This document shows positions 53,234 through 62,656 of a stretch of 64,000 nt of DNA, piece by piece. Positions within the stretch are counted from its first letter, which is position 1, and each line of letters begins with the position of its first letter. The DNA comes from an uncultured Ulvibacter sp. Lineage in GTDB: Bacteria; Bacteroidota; Bacteroidia; Flavobacteriales; Flavobacteriaceae. Both the position numbers and the translations under genes were made by a program. The stretch is taken from assembly GCA_913063405.1 (NCBI GenBank), contig CAJXZB010000007.1:37818-101817 (forward strand), read 5' to 3'. The notes beneath the pieces were generated by a model. That model was not told the origin of the DNA, ran no database searches, and saw only the letters and a program-made list of their open reading frames with translations.

Positions 53234-55729
53234 ATGACAAAAACACAACATTACGTAACAGGTCAATGGACAGAAGGTAAAGGAGAAGGAGCACCAATTT
53301 GCGATTCGGTTACTGGGGAAGCATTTACAAGTGTTACAACTGAGGGTCTTGATATTCCTTCAATTCTTCAGTATGGAAGAGATAATGGAGCAACACTTCG
53401 TAAAATGACATTTCAAGAACGAGGAAACATGCTTAAGAAATTGGCGATGCATCTCGGTAAAAAGAAGCAAGCTTTTTATGATTTAAGTTATCGCACAGGC
53501 GCTACCCGTATTGATAGTTGGATTGATATTGAAGGTGGTTTTGGGAATTTATATGCCAATGCTTCGCTTAGGAAGTTATTTCCTAATCAGTCGTACCATG
53601 TGGAGGGAGATCCAATCGATTTGTCTCGTGGCGGACGTTTTATGGCGCATCATATAATGGTTCCAAAAGAAGGGGTTGCTGTTCATATAAATGCGTTTAA
53701 TTTTCCGATTTGGGGAATGCTAGAAAAATGTGCGGTAAACTGGATGGCGGGAATGCCAGCTGTAGTTTTGCCAGCACCGCAAACGGCCTATTTAACCGAA
53801 GCTGTGGTGAAAGAAATTGTGGCTTCAGGAATCCTTCCTGAAGGATCTCTGCAACTCATTAGTGGTACTTCCAGAAATATCTTAGACACTGTTCAGTCTC
53901 AAGATGTAGTCACCTTTACAGGTTCTGCCAGTACTGGAAAACTGATTAAGAATCATCTGCAACTTTTAGAAGAATCGGTGCCATTTACGATGGAATCCGA
54001 TTCATTAAATGCGTCTATTCTTGGTGAAGATGCCGTTCCAGGAACACCGGAATTCGACTTGTTTATCAAAGAGGTTAGAAATGAAATGACCGTAAAATGC
54101 GGACAAAAATGTACTGCGATTCGTAGAATTATAGTGCCTGAGAAACTGGTGGATGACGTACAGATATCACTAGGGAAAGCATTGGATAAAGTAACTATAG
54201 GAGATCCTCGTTTAAAAGAGGTGCGTATGGGAGCTTTGGTAAACGATGCCCAAAGAAATTCAGTAAAAGATCAAGTTGCTAAAATAGCAGAAACAGCGAA
54301 AATCGTTTACGGAAGTCTTTCTGAAGTTGAAACCATTGGAGCCGATTCAAAGAAAGGAGCTTTTATTAAACCGATACTACTTCGAGAGGATCATCCTTTA
54401 ACTAATGAAGCAGCTCATACAACCGAAGCTTTTGGTCCAGTGAGTACTATAATGCCTTATAAAAACTTAGAAGAAGCAATTACACTTTCTAAGATGGGTA
54501 AAGGTTCTTTAGTGAGCTCTATAGTAACAAACGATAATACAATTGCAAAAGAATATACGGTGAACGCTGCCTCTCATCACGGAAGAATATTAATATTAAA
54601 CAGAGAAAGTGCAAAACAGAGCACAGGTCATGGATCGCCTTTACCTAACCTTATTCATGGAGGTCCCGGACGTGCCGGTGGAGGAGAAGAAATGGGTGGA
54701 ATGCGTGGAGTGAAACATTATATGCAGCGTTGTGCAATCCAAGGATCCCCTACTTCATTGACAGAAGTGACAGGTATTTATCAAGCAAATGCGGACTATA
54801 AGGAAGCTGAAAAGCACCCATTTGCGTATCATTGGGAGGACATTCAGCCAGGAATGTCTTTAAAAACTCATAAGCGTACCTTTACAGATACAGATATAAT
54901 TAATTTCGCAAATCTAACCTGGGATCATTTTTACGCCCATACTGATATTACATCCCTCGACGGTAGTATTTTTGAAAAGCGAACTGCTCATGGCTATCTT
55001 ATTATTTCGGCCGCTGCTGGATTGTTTGTGTACCCCAACAAAGGGCCCGTTTCTGCAAATTATGGACTAGAAGAATGTCGATTTTTGCGCCCGCTATACC
55101 ACAATGATACCATATATGTTCGATTAACATGTAAGCAAAAAGTAGATAGAGATGTTGCAAATACAGAACATCCAAGTGGAATAGTAAAATGGTTTGTTGA
55201 GGTTTTTGATACCGAAGACGAATTGGTAGCGATTGCTACTATTTTGACCATGGTTCAAAAAAAGCAAACCACCTTGGTTGAAATGACCGAAGAGCAAATA
55301 CAAGATTGTCTCAATGCTTTGGCTAAAGATTCAAAACCAAATTGGGGAATTATGACGCCGCAACATATGGTTGAACATTTAGAGCATACCTATAAAATTG
55401 CTTCAGGAGAGATTCAGGATTTTGAGACCGCCACGCCCGAAAAGATTTTGGAAAAAGTGTATAACAGTCTCTACAATTACAATCCATTTCCGAAGGGCTC
55501 TGATTTCCCATTATTGAAAAAAGGGAAGCTTGCAGACTTGGAACATTCTGATTTGGCTAGTGCCATTGAAAAATTAAATGAAGCACGAGAGGCTTATAAA
55601 GTATATTTTAAAGAAAATCCAGAGGCAAAATTGAAGAATATAGTTTTTGGCGAGCTGAATAAATACGAATGGTATTTATTGGAAAGAAAACATTTGAACC
55701 ATCATTTTAGTCAGTTTGGATTAATATAA
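53234..55729 (+). CDS. paaZ: PaaZ bifunctional ring-opening enzyme with extra C-terminal DinB/DUF1569-like domain
   Basis: 831 residues against about 680 for E. coli PaaZ. N-terminal aldehyde dehydrogenase (about 1-515): E254 in FTMESDSLN and catalytic C293 in VKCGQKCTAIRR. MaoC-like hydratase (about 535-675): WDHFYAHTDI, EKRTAHGYLI. Together they hydrolyse oxepin-CoA and oxidise the resulting semialdehyde. From about 685 to the end is an additional domain with MTEEQIQDCLNAL, NWGIMTPQHMVEHLEHTY, and WYLLERKHLNHHFSQFG, which resembles DinB/DUF1569 His-rich helical domains. That fusion is not part of known PaaZ. The stop is well placed and no frameshift was seen. Confidence 0.93.
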   Translation: MTKTQHYVTGQWTEGKGEGAPICDSVTGEAFTSVTTEGLDIPSILQYGRDNGATLRKMTFQERGNMLKKLAMHLGKKKQAFYDLSYRTGATRIDSWIDIEGGFGNLYANASLRKLFPNQSYHVEGDPIDLSRGGRFMAHHIMVPKEGVAVHINAFNFPIWGMLEKCAVNWMAGMPAVVLPAPQTAYLTEAVVKEIVASGILPEGSLQLISGTSRNILDTVQSQDVVTFTGSASTGKLIKNHLQLLEESVPFTMESDSLNASILGEDAVPGTPEFDLFIKEVRNEMTVKCGQKCTAIRRIIVPEKLVDDVQISLGKALDKVTIGDPRLKEVRMGALVNDAQRNSVKDQVAKIAETAKIVYGSLSEVETIGADSKKGAFIKPILLREDHPLTNEAAHTTEAFGPVSTIMPYKNLEEAITLSKMGKGSLVSSIVTNDNTIAKEYTVNAASHHGRILILNRESAKQSTGHGSPLPNLIHGGPGRAGGGEEMGGMRGVKHYMQRCAIQGSPTSLTEVTGIYQANADYKEAEKHPFAYHWEDIQPGMSLKTHKRTFTDTDIINFANLTWDHFYAHTDITSLDGSIFEKRTAHGYLIISAAAGLFVYPNKGPVSANYGLEECRFLRPLYHNDTIYVRLTCKQKVDRDVANTEHPSGIVKWFVEVFDTEDELVAIATILTMVQKKQTTLVEMTEEQIQDCLNALAKDSKPNWGIMTPQHMVEHLEHTYKIASGEIQDFETATPEKILEKVYNSLYNYNPFPKGSDFPLLKKGKLADLEHSDLASAIEKLNEAREAYKVYFKENPEAKLKNIVFGELNKYEWYLLERKHLNHHFSQFGLI

Positions 55730-55751
55730 CTAGTTAAGTAACAATATAAAT

Positions 55752-56504
55752 ATGACAGCACCTTACGTCAATTCGACCGTAGATAATGGAATTGGAACCA
55801 TAGAGTTTTTTCATCCTGCACATAATAGTTTGCCGGGTGATATTCTTGCCAAGTTAGTTGAGGCGATCAACGAATCCGGATCCAATGAATTAGTAAAAGT
55901 AATTATTCTTAAAAGTGGAGGAGAGCGCACATTTTGTGCTGGAGCGAGCTTCAAGGAATTAATTAATATAAATGACGCTGAAACTGGACGCGTTTTCTTT
56001 AGCGGGTTTGCGAACGTGATTAATGCAATGCGTAAATGTCCAAAGTTTATCATTGGACGTGTTCAAGGAAAAACAGTTGGAGGTGGTGTTGGAGTTGCTT
56101 CGGCAACGGATTACTGCATGGCTTCAAAGTTTGCATCTATTAAATTAAGCGAATTAAATGTTGGTATTGGACCCTTCGTGGTTGGACCAGCAGTGGAGCG
56201 TAAATTAGGATTGACTGGGATGTCGCAAATAGCGATTGATGCAAATACCTTTTATGATGCTGAATGGGCACGTCAAAAAGGATTATATGCTCAAGTCTAT
56301 GATTCTACTGAAGCATTAGATGAAGGAGTTCAGGCGTTCGCTGAAAATTTATGTACATATAACCCCGAAGCAATGAAGGAGATGAAGAAAGTGATGTGGG
56401 AGGGAACCGAAGATTGGGATACGTTATTGGCAGAAAGAGCGGTAATCTCTGGTAGACTGGTGCTTTCAGAATTTACTAAAGAAACATTGAAACGATTTAA
56501 ATAA
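55752..56504 (+). CDS. paaF: Enoyl-CoA hydratase PaaF-like
   Basis: 250 residues. Crotonase fold: KSGGERTFCAGASFKELI for the oxyanion hole, VQGKTVGGGVGVASATDYCMAS, and SELNVGIGPFVVGPAVERKLG. Likely hydrates 2,3-dehydroadipyl-CoA to 3-hydroxyadipyl-CoA, the step before PaaH. The assignment rests on operon position and on not showing the PaaG-type Asp loop; the catalytic Glu of standard hydratases is in doubt at this loop. Its stop overlaps the paaY start by one base (TAATG). Confidence 0.82.
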   Translation: MTAPYVNSTVDNGIGTIEFFHPAHNSLPGDILAKLVEAINESGSNELVKVIILKSGGERTFCAGASFKELININDAETGRVFFSGFANVINAMRKCPKFIIGRVQGKTVGGGVGVASATDYCMASKFASIKLSELNVGIGPFVVGPAVERKLGLTGMSQIAIDANTFYDAEWARQKGLYAQVYDSTEALDEGVQAFAENLCTYNPEAMKEMKKVMWEGTEDWDTLLAERAVISGRLVLSEFTKETLKRFK

Positions 56505-57103
56505 TGATCTATTCATTCAAAGGACATATACCCGTAATACACGAAAGTAGTTTTGTGCATCCCCTTGCAGCTGTTACTGGTAATGTGATCATTGGAAAAG
56601 ATTGTTATATAGGCCCAGGTGCTGCAATTCGTGGTGATTGGGGTGAAATCATCTTGGAAGATGGTGTAAATGTTCAGGAGAACTGCACTGTGCATATGTT
56701 TCCTGGAAAATCAATCGTTTTAAAAACTGGTGCGCATGTGGGTCATGGAGCTGTTATTCATGGAGCCAATTTGGGTCGCAATTGTTTGATTGGAATGAAT
56801 AGTGTTCTTATGGATGATGCAGAAATTGGAGATGAATGTATTGTTGGTGCGATGAGCTTCGTAAAAGCTGAATCTATTTTTCTGAAACGACAACTAATAG
56901 TTGGTAATCCAGCGAAAGCTATTAAGGACGTTTCAGATGAAATGATTGCATGGAAAACAGCCGGGACTAGATTGTATCAACAATTACCTGCGAATTGTCG
57001 CGAAAGTTTAAAAGAAGTGGCGCCCTTAAGAGAAATTCCGAAGGATAGGCCTAAGCAAGAAGATTTTTATAAAACATTACAAGAGATAAAACGAAAGGAA
57101 TAA
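56504..57103 (+). CDS. paaY: Hexapeptide-repeat protein PaaY
   Basis: 199 residues, normal for PaaY. Left-handed beta-helix of gamma carbonic anhydrase type: VTGNVIIGKDCYIGPGAAIRGDWG, VNVQENCTVHMFPG, HVGHGAVIHGANLGRNCLIGMNSVLMDDAEIGDECIVGA. The His ligands HMF, HVGH and HG fit a metal site. PaaY is reported as a thioesterase that recycles stalled ring-CoA compounds. One base overlap with the preceding gene and one base to the E2 gene show tight operon packing. Confidence 0.95.
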   Translation: MIYSFKGHIPVIHESSFVHPLAAVTGNVIIGKDCYIGPGAAIRGDWGEIILEDGVNVQENCTVHMFPGKSIVLKTGAHVGHGAVIHGANLGRNCLIGMNSVLMDDAEIGDECIVGAMSFVKAESIFLKRQLIVGNPAKAIKDVSDEMIAWKTAGTRLYQQLPANCRESLKEVAPLREIPKDRPKQEDFYKTLQEIKRKE

Positions 57104-57104
57104 G

Positions 57105-58388
57105 ATGTCTGAAGTACAGTTTAGAATGCCTAAAATGGGTGAAAGTATTACCGAGGGAAAAATCCTTAGTTGGTTGGTAAAAGAAGGCGATACTTTTGAC
57201 GAGGGTGATATTCTTGTGGAAGTAGCTACGGATAAGGTTGATAATGAGGTGCCAGCACCCGCAGCAGGTAAGCTTTTAAAGTACAAAGCGAAAGCTCTGG
57301 AAGTTGTGCCTGTGGGAGAGGTTATCGCTGTATTAGAGCTCAGGGGAGAGTTCAAAATGGAAGAATCACATACTCCTGTGAGCGATACGCCTTCAAAGTC
57401 AACTTCAACAACACCTACTAAAAAGAATAAAACGACTGCGCAATCAGGCTCTTTTAAAGTCAACGAGAATTTGTTTATCAGTCCGTTGGTAGATAGCGTT
57501 GCACGCAAACATCATATAAGTTACGAAGAACTGGCTCGTATCTCTGGAACTGGAAAAGACGGTCGTCTTAGAAAAAGCGATGTTTTGAATTATGTTTCCG
57601 AAGGACGCCCTTTTCAGTTTGCCCAGCCTATTGCCGAAGCGTCTAGTTTTAAGGTACCCGATTTGAAATTTGACAAAGGAAAAGGTAAAGTTGTTGAGAT
57701 GGATCGAATGCGACAGATGATTGCAGACCATATGGTTTTCAGTGCGCATACTTCTCCTCATGTTACGGCATATGTGGAAGCAGATTTGACAGAAATGGTT
57801 GCCTGGAGAAATGCGAATAAGATTCCTTTTTTAGAGAAATACAACGAAAAACTTACGTTTACTCCCTTGTTTGTAGAGTGCGTTGCAAAGGCGATAGTTG
57901 ACTTTCCTATGATTAATTCTTCTCTAGATGGAACAAACATTATTGTGAAGGAAGATATAAATATTGGAATGGCGGCAGCCTTGCCTTCGGGTAATTTAAT
58001 AGTTCCTGTTGTTAAAAATGCTAACAAGAAGAATCTTTTAGAGTTAGCCACTGAAATTAACTCGCTTTCAACTAAAGCAAGAGAGAATAAATTAAAGGGA
58101 GACGACACTAAGGGTAGCACATTTACGATTAGTAATGTAGGGACCTTTGGAAGTGTGATGGGAACGCCAATAATAAATCAGCCAGAAGCGGCGATTTTGG
58201 CCACTGGTATTATTAAGAAGCGGGCCGAGGTAATGGAAAAACCAGAAGGTGATTCTATCGAAATAAGAAGTATGATGTATTTATCGCTTTCCTTTGATCA
58301 TCGTATTGTTGACGGCAATTTAGCGGGTTCTTTTTTACGTAGAATAGGAGATTATATGGAGCGATTTGATGTTGATAGAAAAATTTAA
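57105..58388 (+). CDS. 2-oxoacid dehydrogenase E2 (dihydrolipoamide acyltransferase)
   Basis: 427 residues. Lipoyl domain (about 1-78) with K44 in EVATDKVDNE as the lipoylation site, a Ser/Thr/Lys linker, a peripheral-subunit-binding domain (about 121-160: FISPLVDSVARKHHISYEELARISGTGKDGRLRKSDVLNY) and a catalytic domain (about 195-427) with SFDHRIVDG (H399, D403) as the active site. The acyl group is passed from E1 to CoA. Placed one base after paaY in the paa operon and followed by the fused E1; the closest described function is branched-chain 2-oxoacid dehydrogenase, but phenylpyruvate is a plausible substrate here. E3 is not in the window. Confidence 0.93.
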   Translation: MSEVQFRMPKMGESITEGKILSWLVKEGDTFDEGDILVEVATDKVDNEVPAPAAGKLLKYKAKALEVVPVGEVIAVLELRGEFKMEESHTPVSDTPSKSTSTTPTKKNKTTAQSGSFKVNENLFISPLVDSVARKHHISYEELARISGTGKDGRLRKSDVLNYVSEGRPFQFAQPIAEASSFKVPDLKFDKGKGKVVEMDRMRQMIADHMVFSAHTSPHVTAYVEADLTEMVAWRNANKIPFLEKYNEKLTFTPLFVECVAKAIVDFPMINSSLDGTNIIVKEDINIGMAAALPSGNLIVPVVKNANKKNLLELATEINSLSTKARENKLKGDDTKGSTFTISNVGTFGSVMGTPIINQPEAAILATGIIKKRAEVMEKPEGDSIEIRSMMYLSLSFDHRIVDGNLAGSFLRRIGDYMERFDVDRKI

Positions 58389-58389
58389 A

Positions 58390-60447
58390 ATGAGCAAAAT
58401 AAGTAAAGACATACTTTTAAAGGCATTCACAAATCTCGCCACTGCTAAAGCAATGACAGAATTATATGAGGAAAACTTTAAGGTAGTTTCTAAATATGTC
58501 CATGCTACTTCTAGAGGTCATGAAATCATTCAAATTGCAATTGGGATGCAGCTTTTACCGCAGGATTATGCGTTTCCTTATTATCGGGATGATGCGATGC
58601 TACTCTCTATAGGAATGAAGCCATATGAGTTGATGCTTCAGATTCTGGCAAAGAAAGAAGATCCTTTTTCTGGAGGAAGAACCTATTATTCACACCCAAG
58701 TTTGCGTGATGCAGATAAGCCTAAGATCCCGCACCAAAGTAGTGCCACTGGAATGCAAGCTATACCGGCAACCGGTGTTGCAATGGGAATGTGGTATAAG
58801 GAAATTGAAAACTTACATACAACTTCTGAAGAAGCTCCATTTGTGGTTTGTTCTTTAGGGGATGCTTCCGTAACGGAAGGTGAGATTGCTGAAGCTTTTC
58901 AGATGGCAGCATTAAAACAGTTGCCAATTCTCTATCTCGTGCAAGATAATGGGTGGGATATTAGTGCCAATGAGGCCGAAACAAGAGCCCAAAGTGCCTA
59001 CGAATATGCTGCAGGTTTTCATGGGCTTGAGGCAGTTTCGATTGACGGGACTGATTTTGCTGCCTGTTACGATACACTTCAAGATGTAATTAAGAAAATA
59101 CGAACAGAACGGAGACCATTTTTGGTGCATGCGAAGGTTCCCTTGTTAAATCATCATACTTCTGGCGTTCGTATGGAGTGGTATCGAGACGATTTGGAAG
59201 AAGCAAGAAGTCGTGACCCGTATCCTAAAATGATTCAACTTTTATTGGAGAATGGTTTTTCTGAATCTGAAATTAAAAAGACTGAATCGGAAATTGCAGT
59301 TGACGTTAAAAAGAGTCTAAAGCTTGCCTTAGAAGCAGAAGATCCGAAACCTGAAGATTTGTTTACGAATGATTTCGCACCTACTCCAATCACCGAAGAA
59401 AAAGGAGAGCGTTCTCCAAAAGGAGCTGAGAAAGTAGTTATGGTGGATTGTGCTTTATTTGCTATAGAAGAATTAATGGCAAAACATAAGGAATGTCTGT
59501 TATATGGACAAGATGTTGGAGGTAGATTAGGTGGTGTTTTTCGCGAGGCAGCAACCTTAGCCCAGAAATTTGGAGACAGTCGAGTTTTTAATACACCTAT
59601 TCAGGAGGCATTTATTGTAGGATCGACTGTTGGAATGAGCGCGGTAGGTTTAAAGCCAATCGTTGAGGTTCAGTTTGCAGATTATATTTGGCCAGGGCTT
59701 AACCAGTTGTTTACTGAGGTTAGTCGAAGTTGTTTTCTTTCCAATGGAAAATGGCCTGTATCGATGATTCTTAGAGTTCCTATTGGGGCGTATGGAAGTG
59801 GTGGACCCTATCATTCATCTTCTGTGGAAAGCGTAGTGACTAATATACGCGGATTGAAGATTGCGTACCCCAGCAATGGGGCAGATTTAAAGGGTCTATT
59901 GAAAGCGGCTTATTACGACCCTAATCCTGTAGTAATTTTTGAGCATAAAGGCTTGTACTGGAGCAAAGTTCCCGGAACCAAAGGAGCAACTTCTATTGAG
60001 CCTGATGAAAATTATGTACTGCCCTTTGGAAAGGCTTGGATCTTACAGGAGATTTGGAAACAGGAAGAGGAAGAAACGCTTTCCATTATTACGTATGGAA
60101 TGGGAGTGCATTGGGCGATGAATGCTTCGGAAGAACTAGCAGTGCAAGACAAAATTGAAGTGGTGGATTTAAGAACATTGCATCCTTTGGATTATGATGC
60201 AGTTTTTAAATCGGTAAAGAAATGTGGAAAATGTTTGGTGGTGACCGAAGAACCTTCAGAAAATAGTTTTTCAAGAGCATTGCAAGGTAGGATACAGGAA
60301 GAGTGCTTTCAACAATTGGATGCTCCCGTAATGATTATTGGTTCAGAAAATATGCCAGCAATTCCGTTGAATTCAGTTTTGGAGCAAACGATGATTCCTT
60401 CCGTAGAAAAAGTAAAGGCTAAGATTAAAGTTTTACTTGATTATTAA
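58390..60447 (+). CDS. 2-oxoacid dehydrogenase E1, alpha and beta fused
   Basis: 685 residues from the ATG at 58390, one base after the E2 stop; a TTG start inside E2 is less likely. Alpha part (about 1-325): HATSRGHEIIQIAIGMQL, YPYYRDDAML-type segment, and TPP-binding CSLGDASVTEGEIAEAF with the QDNGWDISAN block. Beta part (about 345-685): LLYGQDVGGRLGGVF, VFNTPIQEAFIVGSTVGMSA, GAYGSGGPYHSSSVESV and VDLRTLHPLDYDAV. Decarboxylates a 2-oxoacid on TPP and acylates the E2 lipoyl. Fused E1 of this sort is found for branched-chain or aryl 2-oxoacids. Last gene of the paa run, ended by a very long terminator hairpin. Confidence 0.93.
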   Translation: MSKISKDILLKAFTNLATAKAMTELYEENFKVVSKYVHATSRGHEIIQIAIGMQLLPQDYAFPYYRDDAMLLSIGMKPYELMLQILAKKEDPFSGGRTYYSHPSLRDADKPKIPHQSSATGMQAIPATGVAMGMWYKEIENLHTTSEEAPFVVCSLGDASVTEGEIAEAFQMAALKQLPILYLVQDNGWDISANEAETRAQSAYEYAAGFHGLEAVSIDGTDFAACYDTLQDVIKKIRTERRPFLVHAKVPLLNHHTSGVRMEWYRDDLEEARSRDPYPKMIQLLLENGFSESEIKKTESEIAVDVKKSLKLALEAEDPKPEDLFTNDFAPTPITEEKGERSPKGAEKVVMVDCALFAIEELMAKHKECLLYGQDVGGRLGGVFREAATLAQKFGDSRVFNTPIQEAFIVGSTVGMSAVGLKPIVEVQFADYIWPGLNQLFTEVSRSCFLSNGKWPVSMILRVPIGAYGSGGPYHSSSVESVVTNIRGLKIAYPSNGADLKGLLKAAYYDPNPVVIFEHKGLYWSKVPGTKGATSIEPDENYVLPFGKAWILQEIWKQEEEETLSIITYGMGVHWAMNASEELAVQDKIEVVDLRTLHPLDYDAVFKSVKKCGKCLVVTEEPSENSFSRALQGRIQEECFQQLDAPVMIIGSENMPAIPLNSVLEQTMIPSVEKVKAKIKVLLDY

Positions 60448-60500
60448 AATTAGTATTAAAAGGAGCGCCATGAAATTGCGCTCCTTTTAATACTAATTTT
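60446..60500. terminator. Very long bidirectional terminator hairpin
   Basis: A 23-bp perfect stem (arms 60446-60468 and 60478-60500) with a 9-nt loop. The core AAAAGGAGCGC/GCGCTCCTTTT is a normal intrinsic terminator; outer arms (TTAGTATT, AATACTAA) extend it. The left arm includes the last bases of the E1 stop codon. It serves the paa operon on the plus strand and the T9SS gene on the minus strand. Confidence 0.9.
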
Positions 60501-60509
60501 AAACTTAAT

Positions 60510-62306
60510 CTATTGCTTAATTATCTTTATAGATTCACTACTATCTCCAGCTACTACTTTTGCAATATAATGTCCCGTAGCAAATTCAGATAGGTTTACT
60601 GTTACACTATTGCCATTTCCAGAAACAGATTTAACTTCTTGCCCTAAAATATTATAAACAGTTACGTTATTGATTTCTTGTTGCGCTGAAATTGTAACAA
60701 TGCCTTTTGTTGGATTTGGATATGTTGAAAGCTCAAGACTACTATTGTCTTCTGTTGCTAGAATGCTTGGAATAAAATTATGAATGATTCTTAATCCTTC
60801 TACTTCAAAATTAGCTACAACTATTTCGGGTGACACATCCATATTTAAATCTGAAGTAGCAATGGCTCTAGGGAAAGAACCAACACCTAATTGTAGCTGA
60901 CTATTAAGTGAAATATTACCTAATGTACTTGAATTAACTAAAATTGATATGCCACCTCCCCAGTCATTCGTTAATAAGTCTGGTTTTCCATCACCATTTA
61001 AATCTGAAACATTAGTTCTAAGAGGCCATGTATTTGTTTGATACTGATACCAGTCACTATAATTATAATCAAAATTTAAAGCCGAACCGGAACTAATATT
61101 TCTAATTACCGAAATTCCACTTGGAGAACACCCAAAACCACAATTACCATTTGTAACTACAATATCAAGTTTATCATCTCCATCAAGATCAACTAATGTA
61201 GGATAAGAAGAACTCCAATTCCAATCATTAGAACCTGGAGCAGGAAATCCTCCAGCTAAAACAGAATCTTCTAAAATAAAATTAATATTAGAAACTGTAC
61301 TGTTATTGGAGTAGATATTAACGTCTCTATTATTATTAGTTCCTCCATAAATAGTTGCTACCATATCAACTAAGCCATCACCATTCAAATCGGAAAAAGC
61401 AGGTCTAGTACCAATTGCTTCTGGAATAACCAATTTATTTGCAAACGATACATCATTATTAATACTTGTATTTAAATAAATACCAAGTTGATTCCACGCT
61501 TCTCTTGAGGTTACAATATCTAGCTTTCCATCTCCATTAATATCTTGAAGCTGAACAAAACCTTCATAGCCCTCTCCTGGAATAATGATAGGAGGTTCAA
61601 ATGAAAAATTTTGGTCCTGGCTGTTATTTATAAAAATACAAGTATGAGCTTGGAAATCATCCGTTACATCTCCTTTTTCAGATACAACTACATCTAAAAG
61701 TCCATCCCCATTTACATCACCAATCGCTATATCCTGTGGTACGCTATAAACACCTGTTCCAAAATTGATTTCTAATCGATCATCAATGGACATCAAACCT
61801 TGACTATCAAAGGATGTTTTAAATATTGCTAAATAGGCGCTGGACCCCTCACCACTTTCGGATGTCACTATCTCTGGGGTTCCATCTCCATTCATATCTG
61901 CCATCTTTACATCATTATATTTTTGACCTATATATGGATTATATAATTGATTACTAAGATCAGAAGCTTGCAAAGGAGCTATAGTCGTAAAAAGAACATT
62001 AAATAGTTCTGAAGAAACACTAACAAGAGAATCTGTATATACTGAAATGGGAGCGTATGGAATGCTATTTGGAACAGTTACAATAATTGCTGTTGAAGTA
62101 TTACTTACAATAGTCGCCTCTATACCTCCAAAGAAAACAGTATTATTTAAAGTAGTTGTACTAAATCCACTTCCATGGATAGTTACTGAGCTACCTACCA
62201 AACCCATAGTAGGTGAGATATTTGTTATTGTTGGTTGAGCCAGAAGAAATAATGGAAAGCAAAGTAATATAAGTAGAATTTTTTTCATCATTTTATTTTT
62301 TATCAT
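60510..62306 (-). CDS. T9SS-sorted secreted protein with IPT/TIG and FG-GAP/VCBS repeats
   Basis: 598 residues (Met at 62291 is a shorter start option). Signal peptide (MMKKILLILLCFPLFLLAQ), an IPT/TIG domain (about 27-110: PTITNISPTMGLVGSSVTIHGSGFS), then about seven FG-GAP/VCBS blocks with Ca-binding-like Asp patterns (DMNGDGTPEIV, DVNGDGLLDVV, DINGDGKLDIV, DLNGDGLVDMV, DLDGDDKLDIV, DLNGDGKPDLL, DLNMDVSPEIV) that form a beta-propeller. The type A sorting domain is at about 525-598 (YPNPTKGIVTISAQ, VYNILGQEV, FATGHYIAKVV). It is thus secreted by T9SS and attached at the surface. Ligand unknown. Shares an upstream 33-bp element with the next gene. Confidence 0.93.
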   Translation of the reverse strand: MIKNKMMKKILLILLCFPLFLLAQPTITNISPTMGLVGSSVTIHGSGFSTTTLNNTVFFGGIEATIVSNTSTAIIVTVPNSIPYAPISVYTDSLVSVSSELFNVLFTTIAPLQASDLSNQLYNPYIGQKYNDVKMADMNGDGTPEIVTSESGEGSSAYLAIFKTSFDSQGLMSIDDRLEINFGTGVYSVPQDIAIGDVNGDGLLDVVVSEKGDVTDDFQAHTCIFINNSQDQNFSFEPPIIIPGEGYEGFVQLQDINGDGKLDIVTSREAWNQLGIYLNTSINNDVSFANKLVIPEAIGTRPAFSDLNGDGLVDMVATIYGGTNNNRDVNIYSNNSTVSNINFILEDSVLAGGFPAPGSNDWNWSSSYPTLVDLDGDDKLDIVVTNGNCGFGCSPSGISVIRNISSGSALNFDYNYSDWYQYQTNTWPLRTNVSDLNGDGKPDLLTNDWGGGISILVNSSTLGNISLNSQLQLGVGSFPRAIATSDLNMDVSPEIVVANFEVEGLRIIHNFIPSILATEDNSSLELSTYPNPTKGIVTISAQQEINNVTVYNILGQEVKSVSGNGNSVTVNLSEFATGHYIAKVVAGDSSESIKIIKQ

Positions 62307-62332
62307 CTAATTATCATAACAAGACAATTTTT

Positions 62333-62365
62333 TAGGTCGTATTAATATTAAGAAGCTTACAATTA
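62333..62365 (-). repeat. 33-bp element upstream of a T9SS gene, copy 1
   Basis: TAGGTCGTATTAATATTAAG followed by AAGCTTACAATTA on the plus strand; differs by one base (C/T) from the copy at 63935-63967. It lies 26 bp upstream of the IPT/FG-GAP gene start, in the same orientation as the other copy relative to its gene. Contains the palindrome TTAATATTAA. It could be a shared promoter/regulatory element. Confidence 0.75.
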
Positions 62366-62601
62366 ATTTAGCCATCCATTGAAAAAGGCTGTGTTCTAAG
62401 AAACTGATGTTTTATATAGCTTTTGCATTGAATTTAGGCGGTATTATATGATTTTAACATGAAGAACAAACATAGCATCCTGATTACTAGCACATAAACA
62501 TCAGCAACAATATTTTAGAACAACGCTAAAAAAACGAAACGAATTTTATTGTTTGCCAAGAAAGACTTGGCGAATCGATTTCACGAAAATTGTAGTTAAA
62601 C

Positions 62602-62626
62602 AAAAAACTCCCGCCGAAGCAGGAGT
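62602..62626 (-). terminator. Intrinsic terminator with UUCG-type tetraloop after the LRR gene
   Basis: On the minus strand ACTCCTGC, loop TTCG, GCGGGAGT and then a T run. C(UUCG)G is a very stable loop. It lies 31 bp after the stop of the leucine-rich-repeat gene. Confidence 0.85.
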
Positions 62627-62656
62627 ATAAACGTTCTTTGAAATTTTGATATACTT

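Larger units (their letters stand above)
62307..62656. other. Noncoding stretch between the two T9SS genes
   Basis: 350 bp without a gene. It holds the 33-bp shared element at 62333-62365 and the terminator of the leucine-rich-repeat gene at 62602-62626. The middle (62366-62600) shows AT-rich sequence only; no RNA gene was recognised. Confidence 0.6.
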
